From NCBI GenBank assembly GCA_037176885.1, contig JAWWNJ010000030.1, positions 1,736,001 through 1,800,000 on the forward strand: a DNA stretch of 64,000 bases, written 5' to 3'. A program made the position numbers and the translations under genes. The DNA is from Favolaschia claudopus. Lineage: Eukaryota; Basidiomycota; Agaricomycetes; Agaricales; Mycenaceae. Below the pieces are notes generated by a model. That model did not search any database and was not told the DNA's origin. It saw only the letters and a program-made list of their open reading frames with translations. The first letter of the stretch is position 1; each line of letters starts with the position of its first letter. Shown here in pieces: positions 11,090 to 21,762 of this stretch.

Positions 11090-12365
11090 TGGAACCCCCT
11101 GCGCGACGACCGGTGGAAGTCCTTTCACCCCGGTCTTGACTCTTCCGGCCATTTGATACATCCGTTTCTTGGGGTTTGGCTCGGATGCGTTGCGAGGAGA
11201 TGTCTGTTCTCCGAAAAACCCAGTAAATTTGGGGCGCGCAGGAGTACTGTTGTTGACTATCCACAGCCTGCGCACCATTCCCAACGAAGAAACTATGCAG
11301 AGGCTCTGGCGGCTCTTCTAGTTGCTGCAACGCGACCTTGCCATGATTACAGCACATCCCGTACGGCGAACGGGAATTTTTCGGGGGTGTAGGACTTGCT
11401 CAGCGACCCAATGGAGTGCTCCGCATGTGGGACAGCGGTGGTTCATGTAACAGAGATCATGGCGAGATTAGGCTCGAAACCAGCCGTTATAGTAGCAATG
11501 ACGAGCAAGCAGGTATTACTGACAATAACAAGTAATACCTGCTCGCTCGTCATTACTCCCACTAACGGCTGGTCTCGAGCCTATGGCGAGATGGCGGATC
11601 CAGGTAATCTTTGCGCGCCGCTAAAAACAACTCATCGCAGGTAGTCCGACGATCATCTTCATAACGGTATGCAATCAGCGGAGGAAGTACATAATCTAAA
11701 CATCATTTACACGTACTTGGCGGCCGCGCGGGACTCGCATTTTGATTGTATTGGCGTGTACGATTGCCTGTTCCTTCAGGCCGAGCTTGTGCGAAAATTA
11801 ACGGCTTGAGACCGACTATAAAGAGATAACTCACCATCAGCAGCGGAAGCACTCTGTTGTGTTGCAGGTGGGGTAGGGAGACCGTTGTGGATGGCCTGGA
11901 GAGCGAGACTTTTCGAGCCTCTTGAACTGAACAACAAAACTGACTTACTTGTGATACTCGAGAGTCGGCGGAGGATCTGTAAAGCAGAAAAGTGTGTTAG
12001 AAGTAAATACCAATGAATATTGAATGAATTGCAGCGCACCGACATCCATTCTCGCAGCCTTCTCGGCACGTTCCCGCTCCCTTCTTGCTCTTTGGGCCAG
12101 GGATCTGTTGGAAGAGACTTGCGGTGGAGGTGCCGGACGGTTTTCGCGAGCTGTTTGATGTCTTCTGCGTTGACCAAGGGATCGCGCGCTAAGAGTGGCC
12201 GAATCTGGCGGGGCGGCATATTTTTATCATGCTGAGCGGGGACGCGTCTGCGGGGGGCTGCCTTCATTGCGCATAAGTCACGTTGTATCTGGCGTTGTAG
12301 TTGTTGATGCCTTCGCGGCGTTGTCGGAGGAGTTAATAAGTTCCTAGAAACGGTGAGTCTACAGC
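11090..12365 (-). pseudogene. Degenerate repeated gene inside Helitron-like A
   Basis: The 5' part reads LTPPTTPRRHQQLQRQIQRD followed by a basic Arg/Pro-rich segment. The 3' part reads TPARPKFTGFFGEQ, then NPKKR, ending near 11,090. Both blocks have counterparts in the same order in the element at 15.0-17.1 kb. The middle is interrupted by a hairpin MITE and stops. I recall similar hypothetical proteins in Agaricomycetes but know no function; they may be genes carried by Helitrons. Confidence 0.5.
11471..11581. mobile_element. 111-bp hairpin MITE, TA-flanked
   Basis: Almost the whole element is one hairpin. It begins GGCTCGAAACCAGCCGTTA and the mirrored end is TAACGGCTGGTCTCGAGCC, with a loop of about 10 nt near 11,521-11,530. 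TA flanks both sides (11,469-11,470, 11,582-11,583). It sits inside Helitron-like element A. Confidence 0.75.
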
Positions 12366-12812
12366 AGAGGCGGGAGAATCGAGTGCACATCTTCTGTTAG
12401 GTTAGAATGAAGAGAGACGGTGAAAAGAGGTCACACAGAAGGGTTAAAGAAACACGTTTATTGAAGGCGAGGCTACGGTGATACAGCTACATTGCGTGTG
12501 GGGTGTGTTGGAGCGTTGTGGAGGTTGGAAGACGTGCGAGCCAGTAGCGGAGTTGTGGTGAGCTGTTTGGCCCGAACGGATGACGTTGGTGGAGCCCTCG
12601 GGTGTTCCCGGAACCACTTGATTGAGTTACTACATGTATGGTGTAACACAACATGTCCTGCAAAGCCCTCTTGGCATTGTCTCGGTCACCCAGACGTTCG
12701 AGAGAGCAGCTTTGCGCGCTGCGCGCGCAAGGGCGGACCGGCGGTCCGCAATTGATCCTTGCCACGCGAGGTTGGGTAAATTTGATGTGCGCAAGCTGCT
12801 CTCGTGGGGCTA

Positions 12813-13245
12813 GTGTTGCCGGGAGCTGAGTTGGAGCTGAACTCGAGTTGATTGCCCATCAGCTCGCTGTCAGCTCGAGTTGACCGGAGCTGGCTCAGAG
12901 CTGATACCGGATATGGGAATCTAGTGTCCCAGGGTTCATCTTTCCACCCGAAGGGCAAAATTTTAGGGGAGAATGGACCAAATTTTTATGTGGAAGGTTT
13001 TCCTGAGCTCTCTTCAAGCTCAAACTGCTTTTTATACGTCGAAAACGGCCAAGAAACGGCCAATACAGAAACTGGGGAGGGAGTGTGATGTCACTCAGTT
13101 ACACCACCCGAAATGTCACGTCGTCCGCTTTGGGTGACGAGGGTGGAGTCGAGGCGAGCTGGCATCACCTCGAGGTGCCGCTTTTGGGAAGGGGTCGAGT
13201 TAGAGTTGAACTCAGCTCGGAGCTAGCTCCAGCTTCCGGCAACAC
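12813..13245. mobile_element. TA-flanked MITE, 433 bp
   Basis: Ends GTGTTGCCGG match in inverted orientation and continue as GAGCTGAGTT-rich subterminal repeats. TA lies at 12,811-12,812 and 13,246-13,247. The interior has no coding signal. Confidence 0.7.
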
Positions 13246-13260
13246 TACGTGGGGCATTTA

Positions 13261-13387
13261 CAGTGGCGGCGCCATCTGATGCCACCCATAAAAATAGAAC
13301 AGCCCATTTCTAGAACTATTGATGCAAATGGAGTCGATTGGGGGCCCATCATTTTTTGGGGGGTGGCATCAGATGGCGCCGCCACTG
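13261..13387. mobile_element. 127-bp MITE with perfect 27-bp TIRs
   Basis: CAGTGGCGGCGCCATCTG begins a 27-bp inverted repeat that is identical at the two ends (13,261-13,287 and 13,361-13,387). TA flanks both ends. Perfect arms suggest recent insertion. Confidence 0.85.
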
Positions 13388-13396
13388 TACCCTATG

Positions 13397-13740
13397 ACAC
13401 ACCGCCAATGGTGTCACATCACGTTCTGCATCCCCTCCGTCGACTGTGGCCCTAACGCTGTCCAATACGTTGGGTACCAGACAAGACATCTTATACATGC
13501 TTCGATATGCCTTAGAAATATTTCTAGCTTTTTTGAGGAATGTTTTCATAATCAGTCAGCCAGGTGCTAGCAAAAAGTGCCGACTTCGAGAGGCCAAAAA
13601 CAAATGGAAAACAGACTCAAACATATCCGGAAAAAGGGGGCAATCATAAACGCATTCCTCTCTGCATCGTCAATTTTTTTCTGGGCCAGAATTCGACGGG
13701 GAAGAAAAGAAAAATGGGGTGTGACACCATGGGCGGTGTT
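13397..13740. mobile_element. TIR element truncating a LINE gag ORF
   Basis: ACACCGCC-ATGGTGTCACA arms face each other at about 13,399-13,419 and 13,716-13,738. The downstream gag-like frame starts immediately after the right arm, so this element appears to have replaced or interrupted the natural 5' part. Exact borders and TSD are uncertain. Confidence 0.45.
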
Positions 13741-13741
13741 A

Positions 13742-14770
13742 CTACATATACTGACCACAAAACTGGACACCATTATGACGAAACTGGAATCCCTACCCAC
13801 TTTGACCACCCAAACCACTCCTGCATCCACCAGCACCCCAGACAAATCCTATGCTTCTGTCGCCGCCAGCTCGTCACTCGCCCCTTCCCACGTCACCCGT
13901 GACACATCACGTGATCTCACATTGACCCCGAAAGATCGCCTCCACAAGGCGTTCGCCAACGACACCCACTTCGCAATCCAACAACAGTTCAATGCACTCA
14001 TGAACCAGATGGAGTTTGACTCCCCTATCCACCCATCGGCTCGTGCTGTTGCGAAATATCGCAACGGAGACATCCGTCTTACACTCGCGAGAGTCGAAGA
14101 GGTAGAGGTCCTTCAGGAATACCTCAACGACTGGCTGCCCGCATTCTCCAGTCTGCTCCAATTTCGTTTCCCCTCCTACGCTGTTGTCATGCATCGTGTC
14201 CCCACTGGCTTCAATGTTGGTAATGGCACTTTGGATGCGAGCAATGACTCGTGGGAGAACGACATTCTGGAGCTAGCAGATACGAATGAAGTCGACCACG
14301 AGAGTCTGGTCCGAGTTCACTGGATCGGACGCCGTTCCAGCGAGCAGGTTCGAAAGACCAAGAAATTCTCGTCATTGGTTCTGCGCTTCAATGATCGGGA
14401 TGTGGCAAATTACTTCATTACGAATAAGCTCGCTCTTCACGGTCACCTCCATCGCACCGAGAAGTATTGCCCGCAGCCCATGCAGTGCTTTAACTGTTAC
14501 CGTTTTGGACATATAGCCGCGCAGTGCAAACGACCTTCTGTTTGCGGCACCTGTGCTTCTGACCACCCCACTTCGAACTGCCGCTGCCCCCACAAGACTC
14601 CCTGTCGTGCCAATTCTTCTGGATGCACCCATATCGTGCTCAAATGCGCCCTCCGGGGATGCGGCGGGCAGCACCGATCCACCGATCCTGCATGTCCCGT
14701 CCGTCAGTCGATTCTTCGACGCATCGCGGCCGAGCACCATGCATCGGGGCCGTTTTTCCCCACGGATTAA
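13742..14770 (+). CDS. LINE-type ORF1 (gag-like) with zinc knuckles
   Basis: An open frame of about 340 aa without stops. The N-terminus is Thr/Ser/Pro-rich (TKLDTIMTKLESLPTLTT). A central RNA-binding-like region follows. The C-terminus is Cys/His-rich: CFNCYRFGHIAAQC is a C-X2-C-X4-H-X4-C knuckle and CGTCASDHPTSNC is a C-X2-C-X3-H-X4-C variant, with further Cys/His pairs after it. This layout matches ORF1 of Tad1-type LINEs, which packages RNA. No ORF2 follows: the next 250 bp are non-coding and then a Helitron-like element begins. The longer frame upstream runs through the TIR element and is probably not original. It is a truncated copy, although this ORF is intact. Confidence 0.7.
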   Translation, partial: LHILTTKLDTIMTKLESLPTLTTQTTPASTSTPDKSYASVAASSSLAPSHVTRDTSRDLTLTPKDRLHKAFANDTHFAIQQQFNALMNQMEFDSPIHPSARAVAKYRNGDIRLTLARVEEVEVLQEYLNDWLPAFSSLLQFRFPSYAVVMHRVPTGFNVGNGTLDASNDSWENDILELADTNEVDHESLVRVHWIGRRSSEQVRKTKKFSSLVLRFNDRDVANYFITNKLALHGHLHRTEKYCPQPMQCFNCYRFGHIAAQCKRPSVCGTCASDHPTSNCRCPHKTPCRANSSGCTHIVLKCALRGCGGQHRSTDPACPVRQSILRRIAAEHHASGPFFPTD

Positions 14771-15024
14771 TTCCCCCAATGCCAATCCCTGCCCCTTCCT
14801 CTTGCTCCCACACCCCTCACGTATTCACAAATTCCCTGCTCTCCCTCACCCCCGGGATTACTCCTACTGAACCCATGAAAACCACTCCCACCCATATAAA
14901 TGCAATCAATAGTAGAATCTCATGTTTAGAGTAGCATCATACGCCGTAAACGGCGTCCAGTTACTATAAAAATGGAACTTTATTATTACATATACGAATC
15001 CCAGACGTTCCGGTGATCCTCGCG

Positions 15025-17082
15025 TCCATTATTTTTACCCGACCTCGCGTGGCGCGGATCACCGGTACGTCTGGGTTACCGAGACAGCTCTTGGCCTATG
15101 GTGCCCTCCACTTAGTCACCACCAATTTGTGACAACCGTTACTACTCGGCCGGGAAAACACCGATTTTTTATTCCTCTTGGGAAAACACTCAGTTTCACG
15201 CAAGGAATCTTTTGGCAAGACAGAATTTTTATAGCGACAAAATTGAACGAGTTATAAAACTTCTGACCCCCCAAATTGGGACTGTCCCTCCGAATATGTC
15301 CCTACTGGTCAAAACTCTCTGCGACACGTTGTGGGATACGTCTGTGAGACTTGTATCTATATTACAATCGACCTCCCTAGCCGAGTTGACTTGAGACAAA
15401 CCTGTTCCGAGAACGCCCGAAAGCCCCACTCACGTCATCAGTCCACAGCCAAACAACTTACGACAACTTCGCTGCTGTCTCTCCCGTCGACCGGCCTCCG
15501 CTCCACACCGCTCCACACCCAACGATGTAGCTGTACCCGTAGCGTCGCCTTCAATAATGTTCTTTCTTATCTTTCTGTGAGCATCTAATACCTTTTCCAC
15601 CGTGAAATCGACATCTAAATGTATGACCACCGTTTCTTAATTACAGTCCGCTAGACTCACAGCGCGTGTATAGGAATTTGTTAACACCTCCAACGACACC
15701 TCAAAGGCACCAACAACGGCAGCGAGAAATACAACGCGCTATTCGCGAAAGTAACGAAGCAAGCCCGCGCCGTAGGCGTGTACCTGCTCATCGCGACCAG
15801 AATGTCCCACCCTAACTTCCACCACTGCGAACCCCAACGCCCGTTCTCTCGGTCAGCTCAGACGACATCAGAGAGCCCGAGAGAATCGTCCACACCCTTC
15901 AACGGAACCGCTTTCCAGTAGGTCACAGGCGCAGAGAGCGCGGAGCGAGCGAGAACGTGCTGAAAAGGCCGCGAGAATGGATGTTGACGGTACGTGGTTG
16001 GACTCTTTCGCTCTTGCTGTTATCTGATGCCTTCCTTTTCAATTGCAGATTCGCCGAATGCGCGCACCTCACGCGTACTGCAGGTAGGTTGCGAGACCAC
16101 TCTTCTCCTCCCCTAGACTCAATCTCCAGGCAATTCAAAACGGTCTCCTTACCCCTCCACAAACTCAGCAACATGGAGCACGTAGCGTCTGTATCCTGTC
16201 CCACTCACGTCCTTCCAGCGCGGCCAGTCAGACAGCCAAATCCTGCCCCGAAACAATCCGCCGCCGCCGCGTCCCGACAGTCAGTGCCGCTTTCCCTCTC
16301 TAACCACTAAAATACTCAATCACCGAGTATAGATCAGCGCCGAAACAGTCGCGCGCCCCGTTGATCTGTTCCTGATCGCACAATCAACCTTCGAACCCAT
16401 GCTACCGTCCACGTCTGTGGTGTTTCGAGCGACATCGACAAGGCAAATTCGACTTTCGACGTCAAAGCAGAGCAATACCTCACTGCTACTAGGACGCCAA
16501 ACAATATTTTCCCCATTCACTGTGTATTCCCTGCAACGCCCAGGTGGGAGAAGTATAAACCCATTCCGGGGAAGGGAAAGAGTGTCTTCGTCGAGGGTTT
16601 TCTTACCGGTCTCGAGTTGAACGATGATCGTTCGGTGAAGTATTCATTGTTGATGTTGAGAAAGTGACGTTCCTCGGCAATGCTTCCTCGACGACGGTAC
16701 CAAAAGCAGAAGAGAGTCCAACCAAAATCGGTATGTTTCTGTTTTCTATCTCTCAATGCTTGAATCTCAAATCATGTTTAGTTACCAATGGTACTCCAGC
16801 ATGCCTCAAGTTCACCGGCTTCCTTGGAGGGCAGTCCAGCCGAATTCGAAGAAGCGCAAACTAGATTACCGCACCAAAGAGCAGGAGGACAAAGGGGAAG
16901 GGCAAGGGGAAGGGACTTCCAGTGGTCGTTGCGCCGGTGGTAATGGTGGTAGACATTGAATCAACCATACTCAAATTTCAATGTATTTGTAACACAAGCA
17001 TTTAAGATCTCTTCATTCTGCTCTGCCATGTCCTTTTCTTTGTACTCCGATCACGCCGTAGCGTAGCACGGGTAACTGCTAG
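15025..17082 (+). mobile_element. Helitron-like non-autonomous element B
   Basis: The 3' end (hairpin, then CTAG at 17,079-17,082, followed by T) equals that of element A. The 5' region TTTACCCGACCTCGCGTGG (from about 15,033) and ACGTCTGGGTTACCGAGACA match the start of A. A foreign block beginning at about 15,097 interrupts the shared sequence, which resumes near 15,315. The precise 5' terminus is unclear because the first 75 bp form an inverted repeat (15,001-15,020 against 15,056-15,075). Confidence 0.55.
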
Positions 17083-17382
17083 TACCTTAGAACTAAACTT
17101 GCGGACGTGTAACTGAGCATCCTGAGTCGCCATGCCGGATGACGGTGACGATGATTCGGCACGAGGATGTCGACCAGCACGCGCTCTGGCTGCCGCACTC
17201 AACAAGTATTTTCGTTTGCGGACCATGGAAGACGGGCAGACGTATTATAGACAGTGTAGATGTAGAAAAGTGTCTTTCTGCAGGCGAAAAGAGGTATATA
17301 CAAAAAAAAAATCGGCCTTCCAACGGCCTTCGGCCGATTTGGGACTAGTACATTTTTGGCGGTGACTAAGCGGAGGGCACCA
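15099..17382. mobile_element. Split TIR element, TA-flanked, around the Helitron-like gene
   Basis: TGGTGCCCTCCACTTAGTCA at 15,099 is inverted at about 17,359-17,382 (one mismatch), with TA at 15,097-15,098 and 17,383-17,384. Left and right flanks resemble the two halves of the 430-bp MITE at 42,831-43,260. Most of the Helitron-like B sequence lies between the halves, but its 5' end lies outside, so the order of insertions is not simple. Confidence 0.45.
15660..16960 (+). pseudogene. Degenerate repeated gene inside Helitron-like B
   Basis: Blocks in order: LTPPTTPQRHQQRQREIQRA, a basic RRRRVPAHRDQN segment, PGKGKSVFVEGFLTGLELND with VEKVTFLGNASSTT, then TPACLKFTGFLGGQ. The first and last match the gene in element A. 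Frames change between blocks, so it is either multi-exon and decayed or simply broken. Function unknown. Confidence 0.5.
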
Positions 17383-17623
17383 TACTTGGAGTAAGGCATG
17401 CGGCTAACGAATTTGGTAAGGTCCACCCTCCCCCGTGGGAAAATGGCTTATATAAGGCTCAAATAAACCGATTTTCCCTATTGTTTTCGCAGCCGACTTG
17501 GGAGGATTTATCTACCTCGATTCCGTTGTCTAACAGAATATAAATTGTGGAGGAACAAGCCCAAAAAAAAAAAAAAAAAAGGTTATGTCATGCGAATCAA
17601 TGGCATCTGTGGGAGATTACAGT

Positions 17624-18945
17624 CTAGATACATGATGAGGACCGCTGCGAAGTGGCCGCAGGAGCTTCGACCTGCGCAAGAAGTTTTTTCAGGCGTGCTA
17701 CCTCACCTTCGGCAAGTTCACGTGCCGCCTCAGAAGTCTCAAGCGCCGCTTCGGCGTGCCGCCGAGCCAGCGTTTGCTCCACCAAAGGCCGGTTATTCAC
17801 CTGCGGACTGTGTTAACGACATGTACGAAGGAGAAAAATGCCTGGACACCTCTTGCTGTTGCCGCACGTTCTCGACAAATTCTGAGAAGGCGGCTTCGAA
17901 ACGCTGCCTCACCCCCTCAGCACTGAACACTCTTTTGGCTTTCTCTGCCATGAGACCCTTTACCTTGTGAGTCAGCTGCCACTGGAGTGCGTCCGACCTC
18001 ATGAATCGAAAACTCGGAGCGGTGACCACGTCCGATTCTTCCCACCCCATGATGGTCCTTGTGACATCGAAAATGGGCCGGCCGTAATAGTAGCAATTTG
18101 ACTCCAGCAGGTCATAGTTTGGGCTGTGTTTGGACACAAAAGACGCCAGAGACAGTACATGTGCGACTGAAATTTGGCTTTGTTCTGGAGCTGTGATGGT
18201 GGCTAGTAAGGTCGAGGTGCCCGGTTCGATTTTATTGATATGGAGAGGGTCGCGTCGTAACGATATGATGATACGGTCGTCGGCAACGGACGTGGTGCGC
18301 TTTTTGGAAGCCTCCATCGAGTGACGAGCAGCGACGGCCATAAGGGGGGTACGACCTTCGTTTGTTGGGCTACTAAGCAAGTGGTAAGCGAGGTTGCGCG
18401 GTAAGCATACGAATTCCTAACGTGGTGATCGGTTCAGCGATGGAGGTGCCGTCGGCAGGAGCCTCTATCGTGTGCAACGTGATCTTTTCCTTGGTTTTGT
18501 CTGGCGGCTGAAAGTCGGTGCCCCATCGCTCTACCAGCATGTAATTGGTCACACCAGATTTTCTGGTGTCCTCGAAAGAGTATACGATGTATTCGTGCAA
18601 AGGTGCGACATCGCGCTGGAAGTACTGAACCTGGGTGATGCGCAAATTCTCACATGCGTCACCGCTTGCGACCATCTGTGCCTGCAAGACGAGAGAAGTA
18701 TAGACAGCGAAGGGGATGTGGCTGAGAGCAGCCGACAGCTTAAGAGGTTGGTGGCGATTTTCGTCAGTAATCGGAAAGAAAGTAGCGGCCATGGTAGGGG
18801 ACATTGGGGAGGGAGGAGGTAGCGAGTTGAGGTTCATGATATGTCGTATATCGTGATAGAGGGCACGGAGACGAAAGAACATCTTAAAAGCTAAGTAGCT
18901 CAGAGGGAGTGCAGAGTTGAACGTGGCATCCCACGTGCGAACCAC
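17624..18945 (-). pseudogene. Basidiomycete hypothetical family gene, frameshifted
   Basis: The minus strand carries three collinear blocks in different frames. 18,945-18,373 begins MVRTWDATFNSALPLSYLAF and includes CENLRITQVQYFQRD and LHEYIVYSFEDTRKSGVTNY. 18,390-17,793 includes ISVAHVLSLASFVSKHSPNY and NCYYYGRPIFDVTRTIMGWE. 17,790-17,624 is a short coiled coil (EAARELAEGEVARLKKLL). Proteins with this order are common Agaricomycete hypotheticals of unknown role. Frame changes near 18,395 and 17,795 are not explained by good introns, although a 39-nt gt..ag stretch exists at the first. I therefore call it a pseudogene. Confidence 0.6.
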
Positions 18946-18965
18946 ACCCTGTAGGCTGTTTCATA

Positions 18966-21760
18966 TAAATTCATTTTTCAGTAAATATTCTAGTTTCAAC
19001 CAAAAAGGAAGCTGAACTCGTAGTTTTCGGGGTGGTCTACCGCTTGGCTCGAAGTTTTGACCCAAGTTCAACTTCCGACCCGAAGTTTTCCAAAAATGGC
19101 AATTGAAGCGGAAGTTGAACTTGTAGTTGAAGTTGAACTTGAATGAAGTTTGGCATCAATCATATGAAGATTTACTTGATTCTCACTTAGACTGCTGTGA
19201 GGTCAGATATAGCCAGAGGTTTGAATCATCCTTCCACGTAGTTTGAGCAGCGTTGAATCAATCAGTCATCATGCCGCCGCCCGGCAGCTACAACTCCCTT
19301 GATCCGCTTGATGGCATCATGATTGCTTCTGAACAGCATTGAGAATTTGTTTGTTGATCATGTATCCGCCTTTGCTGGCTATAGGTTCTTTCCTATGTCC
19401 TCTCCCTCCCTTTTCCTTAGTATCTGATTTATTCTCAGGTTGGCCAACGTTTCACCAATTCCGCTGCTTTGATTTTTAAGAATCAAAGCAGCGGAATGGG
19501 TGTAATTTTCTGACTCTTTGGTCTACTTCCGTTGAGAGTGTCAACTGAAGTGTGCGTATACTGAGCTCACACTCCCTAGGAGGCTTGACACATTTATAAC
19601 TCTGCTAGTAGCCTTGGCAGAGACATGCATATCTATCAGTATCAATGGCCCCACCCTATCTGTGATACGTGTATATTATTCTACTACTGACGCGGCCAGA
19701 GGCCTTCATCTATTTTCTCTTTACTTACTTACTTGTACTTACAATTGTGATCCGCGATCACGTTGATACAAATCTATCTAATCTTTGCACAACTCCAATA
19801 TGTCTTCGTGAGCCTCAAGAGGTATCAAGGGTTTCCCTTATGTCCCCCTGGATGCCTGAGCACGCGTATAACTGCTCCACGGCTACGGTGCTGCTGAGCC
19901 CCTGCATAGGGTCACATTGCCCCTTGCCGCAGGGTTACAACGGTGGTGAACGCTTCCACAAGCGTTCACCTTCCCCTTAGACTCTTGAGCGCTACTTAAA
20001 GCTGCTCTTAGTCTATCTGGGGTTCTCCTACATGAAACCCAAACGACTCGCATCACACTATCTCATGCTCTCAACACGGTCTTGTCAGTTAAAGCCTGCA
20101 TCACATAGCATGGGTCGTTCGTTGAGATCTACTTATCATTCCAAGTTGCATTGATCAGTATTGCTTCTCAAATTTGAACGGAAAGAGTCTTACTTGAAAG
20201 GAAGTCCACCAGCAGCCTAGAAAATACGAGTCCGAGACAGTAAACCTGTGTAAAGTCTGAATCAATGTCAAGTGAACACATACATAAGAATACTTTGACA
20301 TCTGCAATATAATCTCAAGTATAATCAACGGAAAGGCATAATCAATCCAATACCAAGCAGTTGATTAAAATAAATGCTCACCACATTTGCATAGTTCAAA
20401 TGATCAAATGACAAAATATTCTAACTGCTTACAGAGTCAACCAGCGGCCTAGAAAAAAAGTCAGGAGCACAAGGAGCAAAAGAGAGGAAGAAATGCAAAC
20501 AAGACGACTTCAATGTTCAATATGAGATAGTTTAGTCAACGGAAATATGAGAAGGCAAAGACTTGAAAAAGCAGAAGTTTCATAGGAGCAGAGTTGCGGG
20601 GAAATAGATTCGTTGGGCAAAGACATCTGTGTGCGAGATAGAAGCATATTCAACAGGGTTCTGATAAGCTGTAAGTAGAACCACTAGCGGACTCGGAGAG
20701 TCTTGGAAGTACAAAATTGAGGTTGTCGGCCGCCTTCACTCTGTGCTGAATAGCGCACAAATTGAACTTGAGACATGTCAAAGGTAATATATTCTTTGAA
20801 GTAGATTAGGAAATGTACCTGCGCAGAATTTAGTCCCTTTGAATTCAATCCAATATAAGCATAGTTGAGAAAGAGTATACTTCATCAATGTTAACTTCTT
20901 CCCTGCGCGAGAAATTGTTAGAAGTAATGATGAACCCTGCAAGAACATACATTTCAGCTTGCCTAGAGACATACACCCCAGCCTTACACAAGAGGTTTCT
21001 GTGTCTTATGACAAGCAGAAATGAACAAAAAAAGGTGGAGGGCAGAGCAAGCATAAATCAGCCTACCGAAAGTTATTCGCTTAGCTGTGATGGAGTCAAT
21101 TAGGTTGTTGAAAAATTCAAGAAGGTCAAGCTAAAGTACTGATCAACGTGCAGGGATCAGAGACATAAATGTAGTGTGAATTCTATCATCTTGGTATTTT
21201 ATGAGTGGTTTTGTGAATAAAGAAGGGCAAAAGGGGGAAGATTTGGCCCATGGGGACATATCTGGGGTGAAGAGCCAGGCTACTAAAGATTCCGGCCCTC
21301 TGACTTTCATTATTGAATTGTTTTGGTGCAGTCCCAGACTATCCGAGTGCTCCTAGTGAGTATAGGATCGAGAGTGAAGTCAAGTCAGACCACGAATGTC
21401 ATCAAAGAGTTTGGATTATGAGGATTTTCCAAGAGGCAGCACACTGGGACAGAAAAAGAAGGTCTAAAAAATTCAGAGAATGCCCAGCAACTCGAAGCGA
21501 CCGCGAAGAACTACATGAGGGGTTTTAGAAGCCAGGGATCCGGCCCGGCTCCATCACTGATGAAATGATGGCAACCAAGGCCATCAAATGATTGACATCA
21601 TGCGAACGAAGTTGAACTTCAAGTGCGCACCCCATAACTTCGACCGGTACTGCACTTCAAGTATGAAGTTGGAGTCGAAATCTTCATGCTCTTCATACCG
21701 CTCAACTTCCGGCTGCAAACTACAGATCAAAGCTCGAATATTTAATGAAAAATGAGGTCA
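18966..21760. mobile_element. 2.8-kb TIR element, non-coding
   Basis: CTCATTTTTCATTAAATATTC at the right end (inverted) matches TTCATTTTTCAGTAAATATTC at 18,969. TA dinucleotides flank both ends (18,964-18,965, 21,761-21,762). Both subterminal regions are packed with GAAGTTGAACTT-like motifs. The interior lacks a transposase. It contains a perfect hairpin and many short frames only, including the repeated CAGC(A/G)GCCTAGAAAA motif at about 20,210 and 20,445. Confidence 0.6.
19458..19497. repeat. Perfect 17-bp stem-loop
   Basis: ATTCCGCTGCTTTGATT at 19,458-19,474 pairs perfectly with 19,481-19,497 across a 6-nt loop (TTTAAG). It may be a tiny fold-back element or an RNA hairpin within the surrounding TIR element. 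Confidence 0.7.
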
Positions 21761-21762
21761 TA

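Larger units (their letters stand above)
10977..12785 (-). mobile_element. Helitron-like non-autonomous element A
   Basis: Read on the minus strand, the element begins TCAAATTTACCC directly after a host A. It ends with an imperfect hairpin (CCGT...ACGG around GCGTAGC) about 10 nt before CTAG, which is followed by a host T. These are Helitron hallmarks: 5' TC, 3' hairpin plus CTRR, insertion between A and T. The same 3' end recurs in element B at 17,079-17,082. The interior carries a degenerate gene shared with B and a short hairpin MITE. No Rep/helicase is present. Confidence 0.65.

Noticed and set aside
18472..18822. Plus-strand 116-codon frame
   Set aside because: It is the antisense shadow of the minus-strand hypothetical pseudogene, whose segments match a known protein layout.
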